The notes under the pieces are model-generated. The model was not told the origin of the DNA and ran no database searches. It was given only the letters and a program-made list of their open reading frames with translations. Positions 59,925 to 64,000 of a stretch of 64,000 nt of DNA are shown piece after piece. Each line of letters starts with the position of its first letter. Position 1 is the stretch's first letter. Origin of the DNA: Clostridiaceae bacterium (lineage in GTDB: Bacteria > Bacillota > Clostridia > Lachnospirales > Lachnospiraceae); assembly GCA_009911305.1 (NCBI GenBank), contig QXXC01000003.1, positions 62,001 to 126,000 of the forward strand, read 5' to 3'. Both the position numbers and the translations under genes were made by a program.

Positions 59925-61437
59925 GGCTGTCAGGAATACCATGGTTTCGCTTGCCTGTCAGATGCTGTATCTTCTTTTATCATTTATCTGCAGAACTGTT
60001 TTTACCAATATGCTGGGAGCGGAGTATTTAGGGATCAGCGGGCTGTTTTCCAACCTTCTGACGCTGCTGTCATTTGCGGAATTAGGGATCGGCAGCGCGT
60101 TGGTGTACCGTATGTATGCGCCGCTGGCTGAACATGACTACAAAAAGGTCTGCCAGTATATGAGACTGTACAGGGATGTTTACAGGGTGATCCTGCTGAT
60201 TATCGTTCTGCTTGGCCTGCTCCTGATTCCCTTCCTGCCGCTGCTGGTACAGGCTCCGGATGTGAAGGAAAATCTGACTGCGCTGTATGGGCTTTATTTA
60301 TGCCAGACAGCGGCATCCTATGTCTGCGTATATAAAAAATCGCTGTTCATCGCGGATCAGAGAAATTATATCGTTGATATTTATACACAGATATGGAATA
60401 TCATCATGAACGGCATCCAGTGCATTCTGCTTGTGCTGACCCGAAGCTTTACGCTGTACTGCACTGCCAGCATTGCCTGCATTCTGGCTAATAATATCGT
60501 GTGCGCGCGAAGAACCGATCGGGAATATCCGTATTTAAACAGGGGCGCTGCAGTAGCGCTCAGTAAGGAGGAGATTAGAGGTCTTGCGGCGGATGTGAAA
60601 GGGCTTTTGTTGACAAAGATAGCAAGTATGGCTTTTAGTGGGACGGATAATCTCTTTATTTCTGCATTTGTGGGAATCAAATATGTGGGCATCCTTTCCA
60701 ATTACAGCCTGATTCTGACAACGGTAAACGGTGTAATCAATAAAGTGTTTGACGCTGTTACGGCGTCAGTGGGAAATCTCCTTGTATCAGGCCCTAAAAG
60801 TCAGGTGGAAAGCGTACTTAAGAAGATGTTTTTTCTGTGCGTGGGCCTTTACGGATACATTTGCATGGGCATGATGTTTCTTCTGAAGGAATTTGTAACG
60901 GAGTTCTGGTTTACGAACGAATACGCACTTTCAGACACGGTTATATACCTGATTCTGATCGAGATGTTTTTCAGGAGTATCCATTATCCGATTTATACGG
61001 TCAGAAACGCAATGGGGGCTTTTTCGCAATATAAAGTGATATTTGCGGCGGCCGCGCTTCTCAATATTATTCTTGATTTCGTATTCGTAAAACCATTTGG
61101 CATTGCGGGCCTGACGGCGGCGACGATTCTATGCCGGGGAATAACCTATCTTGCTGATGTCTATGTTGTATATTGTGCAGAGCTTAAAATATCGCTATGG
61201 AATTATCTGAAGCCCGGTATGATCTGGATGCTTTTTTTAATCGTATGCGGTTTTTTGCTTTCCGGGCTGCTGTCCATGATCCAGGCAGCCGGAGGTATGG
61301 GTTTTGTGTTAAAGGTTCTGGTAATTACAGGGGTTTACTGGGGGATGTTTCTGGCAGTATTTGGGGCTTCCGGTGAATTTCGGTACTACTATCAACTGAT
61401 TTGCGGTATAACAGGCAGAAAAGGAAGCGGTTTGTGA
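59899..61437 (+). CDS. Polysaccharide flippase (Wzx-like)
   Basis: A 512-residue membrane protein with about 12-14 spans. The N-terminal TVFTNMLGAEYLGISGLFSNLLTLL is typical for polysaccharide transport (MOP superfamily). It flips lipid-linked repeat units across the membrane. Start ATG 59899 is preceded by GAGGGGGCGGAG and overlaps the previous GT4 gene by 26 bases. Confidence 0.86.
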   Translation: MKTESRTDKAVRNTMVSLACQMLYLLLSFICRTVFTNMLGAEYLGISGLFSNLLTLLSFAELGIGSALVYRMYAPLAEHDYKKVCQYMRLYRDVYRVILLIIVLLGLLLIPFLPLLVQAPDVKENLTALYGLYLCQTAASYVCVYKKSLFIADQRNYIVDIYTQIWNIIMNGIQCILLVLTRSFTLYCTASIACILANNIVCARRTDREYPYLNRGAAVALSKEEIRGLAADVKGLLLTKIASMAFSGTDNLFISAFVGIKYVGILSNYSLILTTVNGVINKVFDAVTASVGNLLVSGPKSQVESVLKKMFFLCVGLYGYICMGMMFLLKEFVTEFWFTNEYALSDTVIYLILIEMFFRSIHYPIYTVRNAMGAFSQYKVIFAAAALLNIILDFVFVKPFGIAGLTAATILCRGITYLADVYVVYCAELKISLWNYLKPGMIWMLFLIVCGFLLSGLLSMIQAAGGMGFVLKVLVITGVYWGMFLAVFGASGEFRYYYQLICGITGRKGSGL

Positions 61438-61485
61438 CCATTCAGGAATTTTGGACAGGTGCAAAAAGCGGAAAGGCGGCAGGAA

Positions 61486-63801
61486 ATGAACATGAAAGCG
61501 GGTATTTTAACATATCACAATATTCCAAACTTCGGCGCTCTTTTACAGGCGCTGGCGCTGTGCCGGGCGCTCAGGCAATCGGGCGCTGATTGCGAAATTA
61601 TTGATTACAGATGCAGCAATGTGGAGCAAAGAGAGCTGACCTTTCACACGTCAGCTAATTCTGTAAAAACGATATACCGCCGTCTGTTTTACTGGCCGGG
61701 GGAAAAAGAAAAGATCCGCCGGTGTACCGATTTTATGAGGGATCAGGAAGTTGTCAGCAATCGAACCTATACACGGGCGACGATCGGGGAGGCGAATGCA
61801 GTCTATGATACCTTTATAACGGGTTCGGATATGGTGTGGAATTTAGATATCAATGGACATGATTTAACGTTTTTTCTTGATTTCACGGAGGATGATAAAA
61901 CACGGTATTCGTACGCCTCCTCGATCGGAGGGATTTGGGCTAAAGAAGAAGAGAAACATCTGCTCCCGCTTTTGAAGCGATATGAAAGTCTAAGCGCAAG
62001 AGAACAGGATACTGCATCCTGGATCACGAATGAACTTTCTCTCGATTGCAAATGGACAGCGGATCCGACGATGCTGATGGAGGCAAGCGAATGGGAAAGG
62101 CTGGTGTTTCCGGTTCGTGAGAAGAATTATGTGCTGGTATATTTCCCGAACGCCGGCATTCTGGATGCGGCGAAAACCTATGCCCGGAGGAAGAGGAAGG
62201 AGCTTGTCGTTCTTTCCTTTAAGCCCTTCAGAGGCCGCCATATAAAATCAAAGGCGGTTTATACGCCGGGGGAATGGCTGAGCTATCTCCATGGCGCGGA
62301 TGCTGTTTTTACAGATTCCTATCACGGGATCTTATTTTCCATCTATTTTAAAAAAACGTTTTGGACAAATAATCACAGCAACCGCATGGAATCCTTATTT
62401 GCAGGCCTTCATTTGGAGGGCAGATTTCTTGAGGAAAACACATTTGAGAACCGGATTGACTATGACGCGTGCATGCTGAGGATGGAAGAGATGCGGAGGA
62501 AAGCCCTTGCATATATAAAGCATATGGCGACAAAGAACTGTAAAGTAAAAAAGACGCACATTACGGCAAATGAGCGGAATTGTTCCGGCTGCACAGCCTG
62601 CATGGCTGTCTGTCCTGCAAACGCCATTTTGTTTGAGGAAGATTTACAGGGATTTAAGAGGCCGGTTGTCAGCCAGAGTAAATGTATAGAGTGCGGAAAA
62701 TGCCTGAGAGTCTGTCCGGCGCGAAATCCTCTCAGGGAGTGCAGGGACATTCATCCGAACGCATATGCTGTGAGATGGGAGAATGAGGAAATCAGGGAGA
62801 ATTCAGCGTCCGGCGCGTTTTTTCCGGCTATGGCCAGGTATATTCTGAAGAAAAAGAGCGGATATATCTGCGGCTGTGTGTTAAACAAAGAACTCATGCC
62901 CATCCATATTGTAACCGATCAATGGACGGACGTCCTCCGTATGCAGGATTCCAAATATGTGCAAAGTGATTTACAGGACTGCTTTGCAGCCATTAAAGCG
63001 CTTTTGATCCAGGGAAACTACGTGCTCTTTACAGGGACTTCCTGCCAGGTTGCGGGCCTTAAGGCCGCTCTGCATGTGTCAGGGGTTCCGGAAGAGACGT
63101 TACTTACCATTGATTTTTTCTGCCACGGCGTCCCCTCGCCTCGGATCTGGAAGGAGTACCTTGATTTTTACAGGAGAAAAAGACGCCGGCCGGTTACAGG
63201 CTACCGCTTCCGGAGCAAAAAATATGGCTGGGGAAAGACAGCCAGGGGGGCAAATTACCTCAATTCCGTCAGGACAGGCCGTCCTGCCATGCGCGTGATT
63301 CCTTTCAGGTGTTGCCGGAACAGCGGGCCGGAGGATATTTGGGACGACCGATCGTATGAGGCGAGAATGTGGAGAATGATTTTCTTTTCTGATTTATGCC
63401 TGCGCTCCTATTGCTATACCTGTCCGTATGCGACGCTCCATAAACCAGCGGATATCACCATGGGAGATTTTTGGGGACTCGACGTCTGCCTGCCGGAATT
63501 TGACGATGCAAAAGGAACATCCCTGGTGATAGGGAGAACGAAAAAAGGGCTGGCTGCCCTGGAACAGATTCAGTATCTGCGCAAAATGGAAGTCCCGGTG
63601 GAACTGGCGATAAAGCGGCAGGCAAATGCGTTTGCCCCGAGCATGGAAGAAAAAAAGAGGGCGCAGTTTTGGGAGGATTATCGGGCGCATGGATTTGATT
63701 ATATTGCAAAAAAATATTTTAAATACGGCAGGGCGGTAAAAGTTAAATCGGCTGTTAAGCTGGCGCTTTTTAAATGGCGCCTGATGGATTACAGCAATTA
63801 A
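61486..63801 (+). CDS. Fused polysaccharide pyruvyltransferase, ferredoxin and FrhB-like protein
   Basis: A 771-residue protein. The first 350 residues are a polysaccharide pyruvyltransferase (GILTYHNIPNFGALLQALAL at the start, HGADAVFTDSYHGILFSI near 270). Then come two [4Fe-4S] motifs (CSGCTACMAVCPANAILF and CIECGKCLRVCPARNPL) and a coenzyme F420-hydrogenase beta-subunit-like C-terminal half with TGTSCQVAGLKAAL and VDFFCHG-like DFFCHGVPSP. Such fusions occur in anaerobe capsule loci; the redox partner reaction is unknown. The start ATG 61486 (or 61492) follows a GGCAGGAA site. Confidence 0.85.
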   Translation: MNMKAGILTYHNIPNFGALLQALALCRALRQSGADCEIIDYRCSNVEQRELTFHTSANSVKTIYRRLFYWPGEKEKIRRCTDFMRDQEVVSNRTYTRATIGEANAVYDTFITGSDMVWNLDINGHDLTFFLDFTEDDKTRYSYASSIGGIWAKEEEKHLLPLLKRYESLSAREQDTASWITNELSLDCKWTADPTMLMEASEWERLVFPVREKNYVLVYFPNAGILDAAKTYARRKRKELVVLSFKPFRGRHIKSKAVYTPGEWLSYLHGADAVFTDSYHGILFSIYFKKTFWTNNHSNRMESLFAGLHLEGRFLEENTFENRIDYDACMLRMEEMRRKALAYIKHMATKNCKVKKTHITANERNCSGCTACMAVCPANAILFEEDLQGFKRPVVSQSKCIECGKCLRVCPARNPLRECRDIHPNAYAVRWENEEIRENSASGAFFPAMARYILKKKSGYICGCVLNKELMPIHIVTDQWTDVLRMQDSKYVQSDLQDCFAAIKALLIQGNYVLFTGTSCQVAGLKAALHVSGVPEETLLTIDFFCHGVPSPRIWKEYLDFYRRKRRRPVTGYRFRSKKYGWGKTARGANYLNSVRTGRPAMRVIPFRCCRNSGPEDIWDDRSYEARMWRMIFFSDLCLRSYCYTCPYATLHKPADITMGDFWGLDVCLPEFDDAKGTSLVIGRTKKGLAALEQIQYLRKMEVPVELAIKRQANAFAPSMEEKKRAQFWEDYRAHGFDYIAKKYFKYGRAVKVKSAVKLALFKWRLMDYSN

Positions 63802-63804
63802 AGC

Positions 63805-63835
63805 GTAACCGTCCGGAGTTTCTCTGAACAGTTAC
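63805..63835. repeat. Family B palindrome, second full copy
   Basis: GTAACCGTCCGGAG ... CTGAACAGTTAC, similar to the element at 8212-8241. It follows the stop codon by three bases. Confidence 0.5.
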
Positions 63836-63860
63836 ATGAAAGACAGCGGGGAAAAGGAAC

Positions 63861-64000
63861 ATGAAACGAAAAATATTAATTCGATTTGACGATATTTGTC
63901 CGACAATGGACTGGGAGCAGTGGAAACGGGCTGTTTCTGTATTAGATGCCTTTGATGTGAAGCCGCTTTTAGGCGTGATCCCGGATTGCCGTGATCCGGA
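63861..64000 (+). CDS. Start of a polysaccharide deacetylase-like protein (DUF2334 type), cut by the window edge
   Basis: 46 codons are visible. RKILIRFDDICPTMDWEQW at the start carries the Asp-Asp metal motif of the NodB-like deacetylase fold, and VLDAFDVKPLLGVIPDCRDP fits the DUF2334 group. ATG 63861 follows AAAAGGAAC. It continues the polysaccharide operon, so it may remove acetyl groups from the polymer or a precursor. Only the N-terminus can be judged. Confidence 0.75.
   Translation, partial: MKRKILIRFDDICPTMDWEQWKRAVSVLDAFDVKPLLGVIPDCRDP

Noticed and set aside
1-64000. CRISPR array or prophage
   Set aside because: No regularly spaced direct repeats with unique spacers, no phage structural genes and no integrase were found on reading both strands.

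Overview
The window looks like a chromosomal segment of a spore-forming member of the Lachnospiraceae (Clostridia). Evidence is the spoVAD-spoVAE pair, consensus AGGAGG-type ribosome binding sites, the class 1B pyrD with pyrK, a LoaP/NusG-type antiterminator heading a polysaccharide locus, TTG/GTG starts, and a GC-rich coding background interrupted by AT-rich islands. Genus and species cannot be fixed from the sequence alone.

Layout. 1-4.8 kb: end of an unidentified gene, an Mrp/NBP35 ATPase, a small (p)ppGpp synthetase with its own promoter, a divergent tandem-GNAT protein, a CidA/LrgA-LrgB pair and a nitroreductase. 4.8-9.3 kb: de novo pyrimidine genes pyrF-pyrK-pyrD behind a strong promoter, a Uma2 nuclease-like gene, then pyrE with its own promoter. 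9.4-13.9 kb: VanZ-like and small membrane proteins, an M29-like aminopeptidase with a long N-terminal extension, and a DacF-type D,D-carboxypeptidase. 13.9-21.7 kb: two sensory operons on the minus strand, one a solute-binding lipoprotein plus a membrane chemoreceptor, the other a FIST sensor plus a soluble chemoreceptor. Between them lie an HD protein, a GT2 glycosyltransferase and a PAP2 phosphatase. 21.7-31.7 kb: an MBL hydrolase, a transglutaminase-like protein, gpmI, a zinc-ribbon membrane protein, spoVAD-spoVAE, tRNA-Leu(UAG), a Nim-like flavoprotein and a glycogen-debranching enzyme.

31.9-33.9 kb is an AT-rich two-gene module, an SMC/OLD-type ATPase followed by a small PD-(D/E)xK-like protein, with an operator-like palindrome over the -10 box. 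It looks like a horizontally acquired defence-type cassette that I cannot assign to a named system. 34.1-39.0 kb holds a MacB-like ABC system with a large extracytoplasmic protein whose N-terminal domain is encoded by foreign-looking AT-rich DNA. 39.2-48.9 kb: an MgtC-like gene behind a long structured leader, galE, diaminopropionate ammonia-lyase, a radical-SAM DNA repair pair behind two LexA-like boxes, and a GntR(YtrA)-ABC operon behind a palindromic operator.

49.0-64 kb: an AT-rich junction with a truncated TetR gene and a second Uma2 gene leads to the polysaccharide locus. That locus holds LoaP, a Cys-rich small protein, a phosphoglycosyltransferase-GT2 fusion, a B12-binding radical SAM enzyme, three GT4 enzymes, a Wzy-like polymerase, a Wzx-like flippase, a pyruvyltransferase-ferredoxin-FrhB fusion and the start of a deacetylase. 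Its only recognisable promoter lies between two 27-bp inverted repeats built like tyrosine-recombinase sites (about 11-bp arms, 5-bp identical asymmetric core). I read this as a candidate phase-variable invertible promoter, currently in the ON orientation. With the ATPase-nuclease module it is the most interesting feature here. Two families of small dispersed palindromes also recur at gene ends across the window.
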